NCBI RefSeq assembly: GCF_000331515.1
Contig: NZ_AMZO01000001.1
Span: forward strand, 124,001-188,000
Reading direction: 5' to 3'
DNA from: Photobacterium marinum
GTDB lineage: Bacteria > Pseudomonadota > Gammaproteobacteria > Enterobacterales > Vibrionaceae
Length of the DNA: 64,000 nt
Shown: in pieces, positions 9,609 through 17,791 of the stretch
Position numbering within the stretch: the stretch's first letter is position 1
How the letters are laid out: each line of letters opens with the position of its first letter
The notes under the pieces: generated by a model
The model's database searches: none
What the model was told of the DNA's origin: nothing
What the model saw: the letters and a program-made list of their open reading frames with translations, nothing else
Made by a program: the position numbers and the translations under genes

Positions 9609-10532
9609 ATGAGACTGAGAACAACACTGGATCAGTGGCTTACACTGCAAGAAGTTGATCGCTCCGGGAGTATTCAGGCAGCGGCAACGCGGCTGAACAA
9701 AAGCCATACCACACTGATATATGCCATTAAGAAGTTGGAAGAACAGCTGGATGTGTCGTTAGTTGAGGTAAAAGGACGCAGAGCTGTACTGACCGATGAC
9801 GGCAAGTCGTTGCTTCGCAGAGCCAGTTCGATGCTGGAACAGGCTCAGGAGTTGGAAGTGTTGAGTGCGCAGTTATCAAAAGGTATTGAATCAGAAATTA
9901 CCGTATCGGTAGACCATTTATGTTGTCGCGAGTGGGTGTATGGTCCGTTAGCTGAATTTTTTAGCGAGAATAAAAGCACGTCGGTCCAGGTTGTCGAGAC
10001 GTCTCTTTCTGGTACTACTGATGCTGTGTTATCGGAAAAATCTGATATCGCAATTATTAATTTTCCCATCACCAACTATCCGGCAGAGGCTTTCGGTGTT
10101 GTGACTATGGTTCCTGTGGTTGCAGAGCATCATCCATTAGCTGGTAAAGACAATTTGTGTTTGGCGGACTTGATCACAGAGACTCAAATTGTGATTCGTG
10201 ATTTAGGCTCACAGGTCACCGACGATGAAGCGAATGCCGGTTGGCTGAAATCCCAGCAGCGATTAACTGTCGATAATTTTGACCATGCATGGAGGGCGGT
10301 CAGGGCCGGGCTGGGTTTCTGTCGTCTGCCGGAACATATGCTGGATGCGATGCACAGCAATAATCTTGTCCGGCTCTCTATTGAAGGTGCTAACCGTTAT
10401 CAGGTCCCTGTTCATATCACATTACCCAAGGGACCAAAGACCGGGCCTGCGGCAAGGAAGCTTTATGAGTTATTGATATCTGAAGCGGGCAGGCGAATGA
10501 CAGAATCTTCTGTTGAAAATAACATGAGCTGA
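9609..10532 (+). CDS. LysR-family transcriptional regulator
   Basis: 307 residues. An N-terminal winged HTH (about residues 5-65, with GSIQAAATRLNKSHTTLIYAIKKLEEQLDV) is followed by a LysR substrate-binding domain from about residue 90. It is transcribed divergently from the ydhR/membrane-protein pair, with a 171-bp shared promoter region, so these are the likely targets. The effector cannot be predicted. The sequence PITNYPAEAFG followed by MVPVVAEHHPLAGK is typical of the effector-binding domain. Confidence 0.9.
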   Translation: MRLRTTLDQWLTLQEVDRSGSIQAAATRLNKSHTTLIYAIKKLEEQLDVSLVEVKGRRAVLTDDGKSLLRRASSMLEQAQELEVLSAQLSKGIESEITVSVDHLCCREWVYGPLAEFFSENKSTSVQVVETSLSGTTDAVLSEKSDIAIINFPITNYPAEAFGVVTMVPVVAEHHPLAGKDNLCLADLITETQIVIRDLGSQVTDDEANAGWLKSQQRLTVDNFDHAWRAVRAGLGFCRLPEHMLDAMHSNNLVRLSIEGANRYQVPVHITLPKGPKTGPAARKLYELLISEAGRRMTESSVENNMS

Positions 10533-10556
10533 TTTTCAAAATGCTTCTCAGGCTGA

Positions 10557-10715
10557 TCAGTCTTCCACTTGAGCGAGCAAGGATTCCATTTTCTTTAAGA
10601 TAAACTTTAATAACTCTGGATTTATGTCTTCACCATCCAGTAATCCCTGGATTATATCTTTCGATTGGTTTAGCTCAAACTCTACACATCGTTGGTTGAG
10701 GTCACTGATTTTCAT
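10557..10715 (-). CDS. Possible 52-residue acidic protein
   Basis: A short minus-strand frame starting with ATG at 10715 encodes 52 residues, MKISDLNQRC through ...LLAQVED. The composition is plausible for a real small helical protein (amphipathic, acidic, no rare-codon run) and it fills an otherwise empty interval between the LysR gene and the DUF2931 array. No strong ribosome binding site is evident and the family is not recognised. Could be chance. Confidence 0.4.
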   Translation of the reverse strand: MKISDLNQRCVEFELNQSKDIIQGLLDGEDINPELLKFILKKMESLLAQVED

Positions 10716-10957
10716 ACATTATATCTATTGAGTTATCGTAGAGTTATTATACTAATAGTGAATAAATACCGCTCTTAATAAGCTTTTTCCTTTTAACATT
10801 TTTTGAAGCTGGTTCATGTTTTTTATCAACTAGTTAATAGTTGACACACTTTTATACGTTTGATTTGTCTGTTTTTTGTTCGGTTACGGGCATTTACGTT
10901 ATCTATTAGGCGTTTATCTGAGTTGTGGTGAGCTATCACCTAATGGTCAGAAAACGG

Positions 10958-11638
10958 CTAGTTTGTGATTTTTCCTGAATTTGTTGCGATAGGCGGTTGA
11001 TCAAGTTGAAAACGCCAATAGGGGATGGAATACTTTTTGATGAAAGCTTGGTTTCTTTCGTCAAACGCTTTAAATCTATTTTTGAATTGACTTGCTAATG
11101 GCACCGTCTTGTCATATTCGGTTTGAACTTCGGAAGCAATATTGCGATGCAAAATTACCCGGTCAGCTTCACAGCCGGTACCGACATAGGTTTCAATATA
11201 CCCCCCGGGTGCGACACCAAAAACTAAACTTCGGTCTATTTGCCAGCCGTTTCCACATTGGGTGATATAAGAGTCTTTATCCATCAAATCGCCAAGGTTT
11301 ACAGGTAAATTAAGCCATATGCCATAGCGTTTTTTATCAACAAAGGAAACCCATTCAACATAGGCTTTAATTGGATGTTTTAATGTTTGCCTAGCTCCAC
11401 CTGAGCCATAATAAGAAAATTGTCCGTTGATTATTTCATTGGGGAGAAAAGCCCCTGATATTCCGACGCTAAGTGGGCGTAGTTCGGTTTTATTGTCTGG
11501 TAGAACGAACCGGATTTCGGTATTGAACACCTCGTCTGCTGCGGCGGTAAAGCCATACCCCCAAGGTTCATGTTGTGCATATGCACAGGCAGCAAGTATG
11601 AACGCGAAGAAGAAAGTGATGATTCTATTTTTTATCAT
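10958..11638 (-). CDS. DUF2931-like lipoprotein, copy 1 (probable Tle1 immunity protein)
   Basis: 226 residues with a lipoprotein signal peptide, MIKNRIITFFFAFILAAC. The start at 11638 is chosen because it gives a standard signal peptide with an AGGA motif upstream; a longer frame exists. The mature part (WGYGFTAAADEVFNTEIRF..., VEWVSFVDKKRYGIWLN) resembles DUF2931 proteins, which often sit beside T6SS lipase effectors. It is the distal member of three tandem paralogues downstream of the Tle1-like gene. It shares its N- and C-terminal parts with the others but has a distinct middle (about residues 67-150: NGQFSYYGSGGARQTLK, GDLMDKDSYITQCGNGWQ). Probably periplasmic and neutralises the phospholipase (inference). 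Confidence 0.75.
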   Translation of the reverse strand: MIKNRIITFFFAFILAACAYAQHEPWGYGFTAAADEVFNTEIRFVLPDNKTELRPLSVGISGAFLPNEIINGQFSYYGSGGARQTLKHPIKAYVEWVSFVDKKRYGIWLNLPVNLGDLMDKDSYITQCGNGWQIDRSLVFGVAPGGYIETYVGTGCEADRVILHRNIASEVQTEYDKTVPLASQFKNRFKAFDERNQAFIKKYSIPYWRFQLDQPPIATNSGKITN

Positions 11639-11683
11639 GATGTATATTCCTGCATTGGTTTTATCAGGACCAATGTGCAAAAT

Positions 11684-12364
11684 CTACTGTGATTGATTGT
11701 TGTTTCTACGGCTTGTCGCGATAGGCGGTTGTTCAAGTTGAAAACGCCAATAGGGAATGGTGTACTTAATAAAGAACTCTTTGTGTTTTTCATGGAATTC
11801 ATTGATTCCATATTGGTCTACTAATGGTACCGTCTTGTCATATTCGGTTTGAACTTCGGAAGCAATGTTGCGATTCAAAATTACCCGGTCAGCTTCACAG
11901 CCGGTACCGATATAGGTTTCAATATAGCCCCCGGGTGCGACACCAAAGTTTAGAATTCTTCTCATTTGCCAACCTTTACCACATCCAGAAATATAAGAAT
12001 CTTCATCTGTTAAAAAATCGAGGTTGGTTGGAAAGTTGAGCCAAATCCCATAGCGTTTTTTATCAACAAAGGAGACCCATTCAACATAGGCTCTTATCGG
12101 ATATGGAGCAGATTGTTTGGGGCCACTGAATCCGCGAAAAGCAAAATAACCATTAAGTATTTCTTGAGTAAGAAAAGCCCCTGATATTCCGACGCTAAGT
12201 GGGCGTAGTTCGGTTTTATTGTCTGGTAGAACGAACCGGATTTCGGTATTGAACACCTCGTCTGCTGCGGCGGTAAAGCCATACCCCCAAGGTTCATGTT
12301 GTGCATATGCACAGGCAGCAAGCATGAACGCGAAGAAGAAAGTGATGATTCTATTTTTTATCAT
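11684..12364 (-). CDS. DUF2931-like lipoprotein, copy 2 (probable Tle1 immunity protein)
   Basis: 226 residues, with a lipoprotein signal peptide ending LAAC nearly identical to copy 1. The first 65 or so residues match copy 1. The central part (NGYFAFRGFSGPKQS, NFPTNLDFLTDEDSYISGCGKGWQMRRILNFG) matches copy 3. A C-terminal patch (VDQYGINEFHEKHKEFFIKYT) is unique. The start at 12364 gives the correct lipoprotein leader with AGGA upstream. Middle gene of the array and likely co-transcribed with the effector gene. Confidence 0.75.
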   Translation of the reverse strand: MIKNRIITFFFAFMLAACAYAQHEPWGYGFTAAADEVFNTEIRFVLPDNKTELRPLSVGISGAFLTQEILNGYFAFRGFSGPKQSAPYPIRAYVEWVSFVDKKRYGIWLNFPTNLDFLTDEDSYISGCGKGWQMRRILNFGVAPGGYIETYIGTGCEADRVILNRNIASEVQTEYDKTVPLVDQYGINEFHEKHKEFFIKYTIPYWRFQLEQPPIATSRRNNNQSQ

Positions 12365-12409
12365 GATGTATATTCCTGCATTGGTTTTATCAGGACTAAT
12401 GTGCAAAAT

Positions 12410-13096
12410 CTACTGTGATTGATTGTTGTTTCTGCGGCTTGTCGCGATAGGCGGTTGACCAAGTTGAAAACGCCAATAGGGGATGGAATGCTTTTTGATG
12501 AAAGCCTGATTTTTTTCGTCAAACGCTTTGAATCTATTTTTGAATTGACTTGCTAATGGCACCGTCTTGTCATATTCAGTCTGAACTTCGGAAGCAATGT
12601 TGCGATGCAAAATTACCCGGTCAGCTTCACAACCGGTACCGACATAGGTTTCAATATAGCCCCCCGGTGCGACACCAAAGTTTAGAATTCTTCTCATCTG
12701 CCAACCTTTACCACATCCAGAAATATAAGAATTTTCATCTGTTAAAAAATCGAGGTTGGTTGGAAAGTTGAGCCAAATCCCATAGCGTTTTTTATCAACA
12801 AAGGAGACCCATTCGACATAGGCTCTTATCGGATATGGGGTAGATTGTTTGGGGCCACTGAATCCGCGAAAAGCAAAATAACCATTAAGTATTTCTTGAG
12901 GAAGAAAAGCCCCTGATATTCCGACGCTAAGTGGGCGTAGTTCGGTTTTATTGTCTGGTAGAACGAACCGAATTTCGGTATTGAACACCTCGTCAGCTGC
13001 AGCGGTAAAGCCATACCCCCAAGTTTCATGTTGTGCCTTTGCACAGGCTGTAAGTATGAATGCGAAGAAGAAAAAGATGATTTTATTCTTTGTCAT
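12410..13096 (-). CDS. DUF2931-like lipoprotein, copy 3 (probable cognate Tle1 immunity protein)
   Basis: 228 residues, signal peptide MTKNKIIFFFFAFILTAC with lipobox Cys, and the same DUF2931-like mature domain as the two downstream copies. Its ATG overlaps the stop of the Tle1-like gene by 4 bp (ATGA), the tight coupling expected of a cognate immunity gene. The centre matches copy 2 and the C-terminus (ASQFKNRFKAFDEKNQAFIKK) matches copy 1, so the array is mosaic. Confidence 0.8.
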   Translation of the reverse strand: MTKNKIIFFFFAFILTACAKAQHETWGYGFTAAADEVFNTEIRFVLPDNKTELRPLSVGISGAFLPQEILNGYFAFRGFSGPKQSTPYPIRAYVEWVSFVDKKRYGIWLNFPTNLDFLTDENSYISGCGKGWQMRRILNFGVAPGGYIETYVGTGCEADRVILHRNIASEVQTEYDKTVPLASQFKNRFKAFDEKNQAFIKKHSIPYWRFQLGQPPIATSRRNNNQSQ

Positions 13097-15207
13097 GATG
13101 TCTGTCCCGGAGTGTTGGGTAATAATTCCCGGTTGGCGATTTCACCACTATCCCAAAAACTATAATTGGCTTGGTTGACTAACTTATCTAAGGCTCCATT
13201 TTCATGTGAGCTATGATGGCAATAATAGCGCCGTAATGTACGATATACATCGGTTGGGAGTTCTTTGTATTGTTCTTTTACACCCCCCTTAATGCAGGCT
13301 GTTTTTAACCACGTTATTTCTAGCTTGGAAAGGTCAATAGGGATATTCGTTCGATTTGTTTTAGTTGTAAGTATTTTGTTGCCTGTTTTCCATTCATGGA
13401 AAGGAACCCCTTCTGCTTGACCAGCTTTAACCATCATATGTAGAGGAATTCGTGACAGTTCTCCTTCTACAACTCGATACATTAATACGTCAACATGAAC
13501 TGATTTTTTGCTTTGCCGATGATTTCGCCTAAAGGTTCGGACTCTTAATCCAATTTCACCATCATTTAATACTCGGTTTGGATCTGTAAAAGTGACGATT
13601 CTATCTGCCCAGCCTAATTTTTGTTTATGTTGGGCATACTGTATCGCTTTTTTATATGCCTGACTTTTAGTGAAGTGTTGGGTTAGATTATTTTCAATGC
13701 TGACAAAATATCGTAAACGAAGATATTCGGTTAATGCTGGATCGGGATTGATGCCATAGCCTAAGGTGTGCCTGCTGTAGTAACCGCCTCCGACATCTGA
13801 GTGAGCACCAGGAAGAACCACTTCGGTGAAGTTACTGGCGATTTGAGAACCGTTAACATCATTTGTAATTCGTGTTAGCGGGAAATTTTTCCTGTATTCA
13901 TCCGCAGCGGTCAGGTGTACAACACGTTCGGCGCAATCCGGTGAGAGGCCAAGCATTGTATCTTGCCATGCTGATTCAACTGTGTCGAAGATACCAACGA
14001 AAGTAACCCGGCTGTCTTTACGGTCTGACCAATTGAAACCAGCTTTGAGGTGTAATCCATTGATATTAGTTAATGACTCTATTAAGCCATGATTATTATT
14101 TTGGTCTATTGTATTGACAAAATGTCTGGCTGCTGCCGCTCCTCGGCTGAAACCAAAGACGTCGAATTCGATTTTTGAGTAGCCGTCGATATCAGTCATG
14201 TCATTAGAGGAAATTTGTTCACGGTAATATTCTTTAATGTCTAGTTGACATGCTTGAACTACACGAGCTTTTACTGATGTGTCACCCAAACTGACAGCGC
14301 TCCCCATAAGACTATCGTTGTTGCCGCTGACAGTGCCTATACCATCAATGTACGCAGGAAAGATATGACGATCTGATGTTATAGGAGGGCCATACATTTT
14401 GCTCAATTTGCCAATATTTGTCATGTCATTGGCATAGCTTCCTTCCACCGGGGTGGTACCTAGACGGCAATTTTCAAATTCATCGGCAGCCTCTGCCGGA
14501 TCATCGCAGGTTTCTTTCAGCCATTGTTGAAGCTCAGCTAAGCCTTGCTGGTGGTTTTCGTTATTGTTGCCTGTCCCATCAAAAAATACGCCCAGTCTTA
14601 ATGTTTTGTAATTAAACCCTTTCACCCTCAGGACATAACTTCTTCCTGTTTCCATGTGTAAGTTATCGGCTTGCTTAGCTACATGCCTTGGCGGTAGCGT
14701 AATGTCTTCTGTTGGCGCCGTTAAATCACCTGCTGTAACCGTCAGATAGTCTGGTGAGGATGACTGATGGCCTGTGTAAGAACGAGCGAACCATCGTACA
14801 GGATCTTCTCCTAGGTTTGGTTTATGTTCAGATTTTTGCGCTTCTTTCAGCCATGAAGTTGGCTCAAGTTCCAGTCTGACTGTACCGGGAGAGGTTCCGG
14901 AAACAAAAATTGGGTTTTTATTGAGTGCTATGGGGTGTTTTGTATCACTTGAATCAATCAGGTTACCTTTTACATTTGCGAATGGTTCATTGAATTCGTC
15001 ACGGATGATGATTTCCACCCAATTATCCGTATCAACGCTTCCTGCTGTAATGCCGGAAGCACTGTTAGAAGATGCTTTATTTGCTTGGGTGGCGTTATTT
15101 TCTGCGAAATCAGTTTTTCTCGATTCTGCTGTTCTTCCGCCTTTTTCGAATGTCTTTGCTTTCTCTTTATGCTTGTGTGGAACCGGTAGTGGGTCTTTGC
15201 TCGCCAT
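13093..15207 (-). CDS. Tle1-like (DUF2235) type VI secretion phospholipase effector
   Basis: 704 residues. Residues 1-60 are polar and Ser/Ala/Lys-rich. About 62-125 resembles the small beta domain seen in T6SS cargo (WVEIIIRDEFNEPFANVKG). From about 200 the DUF2235/Tle1 alpha/beta-hydrolase starts (LGVFFDGTGNNNENH), with nucleophile motif GFSRGA (Ser354) and likely acid and His in GIFDTV (Asp408) and GAHSDVGGGY (His469). Tle1 enzymes are phospholipases delivered to the periplasm of rival bacteria. It has no signal peptide, as expected for T6SS cargo. Directly followed by three lipoprotein genes that probably protect the producer. No vgrG, PAAR or hcp gene is present here, so it appears to be an orphan module. 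Confidence 0.85.
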   Translation of the reverse strand: MASKDPLPVPHKHKEKAKTFEKGGRTAESRKTDFAENNATQANKASSNSASGITAGSVDTDNWVEIIIRDEFNEPFANVKGNLIDSSDTKHPIALNKNPIFVSGTSPGTVRLELEPTSWLKEAQKSEHKPNLGEDPVRWFARSYTGHQSSSPDYLTVTAGDLTAPTEDITLPPRHVAKQADNLHMETGRSYVLRVKGFNYKTLRLGVFFDGTGNNNENHQQGLAELQQWLKETCDDPAEAADEFENCRLGTTPVEGSYANDMTNIGKLSKMYGPPITSDRHIFPAYIDGIGTVSGNNDSLMGSAVSLGDTSVKARVVQACQLDIKEYYREQISSNDMTDIDGYSKIEFDVFGFSRGAAAARHFVNTIDQNNNHGLIESLTNINGLHLKAGFNWSDRKDSRVTFVGIFDTVESAWQDTMLGLSPDCAERVVHLTAADEYRKNFPLTRITNDVNGSQIASNFTEVVLPGAHSDVGGGYYSRHTLGYGINPDPALTEYLRLRYFVSIENNLTQHFTKSQAYKKAIQYAQHKQKLGWADRIVTFTDPNRVLNDGEIGLRVRTFRRNHRQSKKSVHVDVLMYRVVEGELSRIPLHMMVKAGQAEGVPFHEWKTGNKILTTKTNRTNIPIDLSKLEITWLKTACIKGGVKEQYKELPTDVYRTLRRYYCHHSSHENGALDKLVNQANYSFWDSGEIANRELLPNTPGQTS

Positions 15208-15216
15208 TGGGATTGT

Positions 15217-15579
15217 TTATGCATTCTCGACTGGTGCCGGCGGAATAAAACAGTCCACCTGATAAACAAGAAACTCTCCACAGGAAATCTTTTTTCCTAT
15301 TTCATCAATCATCTCGTTCAACGATTTGTGTCTCATTAACGGTGAAGGACACAGTTGATGGTATAAGGTCAGGAAATCGAAATTATAGCCCCACATGTCG
15401 CAGTGACTGCGCAACAGGTATTTCGCCCAGTATTTGCTATTTTGGTATTGAATCAGTGCACTCAGCCTGTCGCCGTTGATCGCTTTGTATGAGGGAACAA
15501 TGATAAAACAACGACCAGTAGCATCTATGATCCGAGTTCGCATGAACTTAGCTTCGTCAATAGGGTTATCAAACAGCAC
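15217..15579 (-). CDS. Unrecognised 120-residue protein preceding the Tle1-like effector
   Basis: First gene of the effector cluster, ending 9 bp before the effector start, so very likely co-transcribed. Cytoplasmic (no signal peptide or membrane segment), with several aromatic residues and cysteines. I do not recognise the family. It is much shorter than the usual T6SS adaptors (DUF4123, DUF1795, DUF2169), but its position suggests an effector chaperone or loading factor, or the remnant of a longer adaptor. Inference from context only. Confidence 0.6.
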   Translation of the reverse strand: MLFDNPIDEAKFMRTRIIDATGRCFIIVPSYKAINGDRLSALIQYQNSKYWAKYLLRSHCDMWGYNFDFLTLYHQLCPSPLMRHKSLNEMIDEIGKKISCGEFLVYQVDCFIPPAPVENA

Positions 15580-15737
15580 CGATAGTTTTCCTGTGTATGA
15601 ATGATTGCTGGTAAGGAGGTGCCGTTAGTTTATGAAAGTCGGATTGATAGTTGGTTTTAAACTTTATTAATTGGGACCTGTTTTGGATGGTTGTTTTCGT
15701 TATTCAGTTATCTAGGTTACTAATTTGGAACCAGTTC

Positions 15738-15785
15738 AAAAAAGCCGCCCGGTGGAGTGGGCGGCAAACAAGAGTAAGAGGTAAA
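15738..15785 (-). terminator. Terminator of fadL; copy 1 of a shared 3'-end element
   Basis: Stem gccgccc (15744-15750) / gggcggc (15759-15765) with an 8-nt loop and, on the minus strand, a U6 tract. The preceding transcript bases (15766-15785) are also conserved in the second copy at 19645-19693. It terminates fadL, whose stop is at 15816. Confidence 0.85.
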
Positions 15786-15815
15786 CCTCTTTATTTAGGA
15801 ACATCCAGTGATGGA

Positions 15816-17120
15816 TTAGAAAGTACGGCTGTATTGAAGGCCAACAAGAATGGCATCAGCTCTTGTCGTGGCTCCTGTAATTGAAGGTACGGGCAGGCTC
15901 TCGTTAAGTTGTTCATCAAAGGTAACGCTTTCACCCATCAGGTAAGTGAAGCCAAAATCGATATTTTCTTTTTTGTTGAGATGATAGGTGAATCCGGTAG
16001 AGAACCAGTGGCGGTTTGAATCGGGGATTGAAATAGACTTCAACTCGTCTGTGGCTGAGATGTCATACATATAGCCTGCGCGAAGGGTCCAGTCATTGTT
16101 CAGATAATAAGTTCCCCCGACAGAAATATGGCCGGCATCTTTCCATTGATATTCTTTGTCGAGTCCGGCTATGTGCAATGTATCAAAGGCACTCCATTCA
16201 ACCCATTGCAGACTGTAGTGAACAGCAAACTGGTTTGTCAGGCGGTGATAACCGGAAAATTCAGCCATATCAGGAAGAGGGAGATCCATTGAGTCTGCCT
16301 CGTTGGTACCTGCTTTGACATCACCTTTTGCTTCTACAGTCGGGCTGTAGCGGTAACTGAGTCCAAAGCGGTGATTCTCATTGACTTCATAGACGATGCC
16401 TGTGTTCCAGCCCAGAGCAAATCCCGATGCATCGACATCAATAACATTCATTTGAATGTCACGACATAAAGCGGGTTTTCCACCTATTGTCATACAGGCT
16501 TCACTGTCAAAATCTCGTTTCAGATTACCAACACCGTATATAAGGTCGATACCAGCACCAAAGCTGAGGTTCTGGTTTAGTCGGTATGAAAGGCTGGTAC
16601 CTAAGTTCATGCTTTTTACACTGGTTTTGCCACCAAAGATGGAGGCTGGGAAATCATCTTCAAACTCAGTTTCTGTACCGAAGTTTGAGTAAGCTGAAAT
16701 ACCCCATGCCCATTGCTCATTCAGTGGCACGATCACATGAAGGTTAGGGACAAAAGATGAACCGCCGATATCATCGGTGCCTGAAATATCAAACTGGTTG
16801 GTTTCTATTGCAAGTATTTCACTACCGTTGGTGAGTACCCGTGGTTGATTATAGGTTCCTTCTTTAATACTGACGTCAGTTGAAATGACATTAAAGCCAA
16901 GAGAAAGGCTGTTTTCTTTGAAAAGAGCCATGGCTGCCGGATTACGAGCTGCTACTGAAGCATTATCGGCAATAACTGCATCGCCTGCGAAAGCACGACC
17001 AAGACCTGTAGCTGACTGGCTGTTTAATTGAAAACCTGCGGCTTGAGTAGAGACTGATGGAAATATAATGGCTGAAATAACAGCAGTGTATAACAGACGC
17101 TTCTTGAACATAGTTATCAA
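15816..17120 (-). CDS. fadL: FadL-family outer-membrane long-chain fatty acid transporter
   Basis: 434 residues. Signal peptide about 1-27 (ending STQAAG), then the FadL/OmpP1 hatch region beginning AGFQLNSQSATGLGRAFAGDAVIADNASVAARNPAAMALF, with the characteristic NPA motif, and a beta-barrel ending in a terminal aromatic (QYSRTF). Moves long-chain fatty acids across the outer membrane. The start could be Met1 or Met4 (MFKKRLL). Single gene, with a FadR-like operator about 80 bp upstream and the shared terminator element downstream. Confidence 0.93.
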   Translation of the reverse strand: MITMFKKRLLYTAVISAIIFPSVSTQAAGFQLNSQSATGLGRAFAGDAVIADNASVAARNPAAMALFKENSLSLGFNVISTDVSIKEGTYNQPRVLTNGSEILAIETNQFDISGTDDIGGSSFVPNLHVIVPLNEQWAWGISAYSNFGTETEFEDDFPASIFGGKTSVKSMNLGTSLSYRLNQNLSFGAGIDLIYGVGNLKRDFDSEACMTIGGKPALCRDIQMNVIDVDASGFALGWNTGIVYEVNENHRFGLSYRYSPTVEAKGDVKAGTNEADSMDLPLPDMAEFSGYHRLTNQFAVHYSLQWVEWSAFDTLHIAGLDKEYQWKDAGHISVGGTYYLNNDWTLRAGYMYDISATDELKSISIPDSNRHWFSTGFTYHLNKKENIDFGFTYLMGESVTFDEQLNESLPVPSITGATTRADAILVGLQYSRTF

Positions 17121-17196
17121 CTTATTTATTAGGATTATATATAAATGTATTTAGTTGGTGTTTATCCGAGTTGAGTCTAGGGTTTTAATTAAATTG

Positions 17197-17213
17197 AACA
17201 AATCGGACCAGAT
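17197..17213 (-). promoter_or_regulatory. Candidate FadR operator upstream of fadL
   Basis: Read on the minus strand the site is ATCTGGTCCGATTTGTT, differing at one position from the E. coli FadR consensus AGCTGGTCCGAYNTGTT. It sits about 80 bp upstream of the fadL start; fadL is a known FadR target in enterics and vibrios. Confidence 0.75.
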
Positions 17214-17629
17214 GGCTAGAGTTTTGTGTGAAGTCGAGTTTTTTAAATGTGTTTTTAATTGGTTAATTAAATTTATTTCTTCAATGGTTGAAATTATTTT
17301 TTGTACTTAAGTGATGAGTTGTTGATAACACTATTGGATTTTTAGATTGTACTCTCTAAGTTCTGGGGGCTTAACTGTGATATTTGGTTGTGGTTATTAA
17401 GTGTGTGATATGTTTGGTTTTTGGTGTGTTTGGTTTGCATTGGTTCTTGTTATGTATCTATGCTTTTACTCATTTTGAAATGTTGAATATAGTGACGTTG
17501 ACTACATTTTTAATTATTGGTTTTCTTGCGGATGTTTATTGCGAAATATTCTATTTTCTTATTTTTGTCTTTAAGGGATGTTGGTTGTAAATGCTTTTAA
17601 TAAGTCTGTTTCATTGTTAGCTCTTTTCC

Positions 17630-17646
17630 AAAACGTCCGACCAGAT
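17630..17646 (-). promoter_or_regulatory. Candidate second FadR operator, upstream of the carboxylesterase gene
   Basis: Minus-strand sequence ATCTGGTCGGACGTTTT matches the FadR consensus at 14 of 17 positions. It lies about 145 bp upstream of the esterase start and about 510 bp from fadL, so it more likely serves the esterase. Confidence 0.45.
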
Positions 17647-17791
17647 TGAATTGAGTTTATTTTTCTTCGGCTTTTAATATACTTCCTTTGTTTTAATCGA
17701 TTCTTACCAATGGGTAGATAATTAAACTAATTGGAAAGTTAGGTTGATTATTCTATTTGCCTTCTACATAAAATGGATTTAATTATTAGCA

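Larger units (their letters stand above)
10958..13096 (-). repeat. Tandem array of three paralogous lipoprotein genes with 726-bp spacing
   Basis: Gene stops at 10958, 11684 and 12410 are exactly 726 bp apart. The spacers after copies 2 and 3 (about 45 bp, with ATGTGCAAAATCTACTG) are near-identical, showing duplication of a gene-plus-spacer unit. Patches of high and low identity alternate between copies, consistent with later recombination or diversifying substitution. Confidence 0.85.
17121..17791. other. AT-rich regulatory region between fadL and the carboxylesterase gene
   Basis: A 670-bp divergent promoter region. It contains two FadR-like sites (separate entries). A hydrophobic 68-codon frame at 17384-17590 is not supported as a gene. 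The rest shows no clear structure. Confidence 0.5.

Noticed and set aside
17384-17590. 68-codon hydrophobic frame in the fadL-esterase intergenic region
   Set aside because: Low-complexity T-rich DNA readily yields hydrophobic frames by chance; no convincing ribosome binding site, and it sits among regulatory sites.
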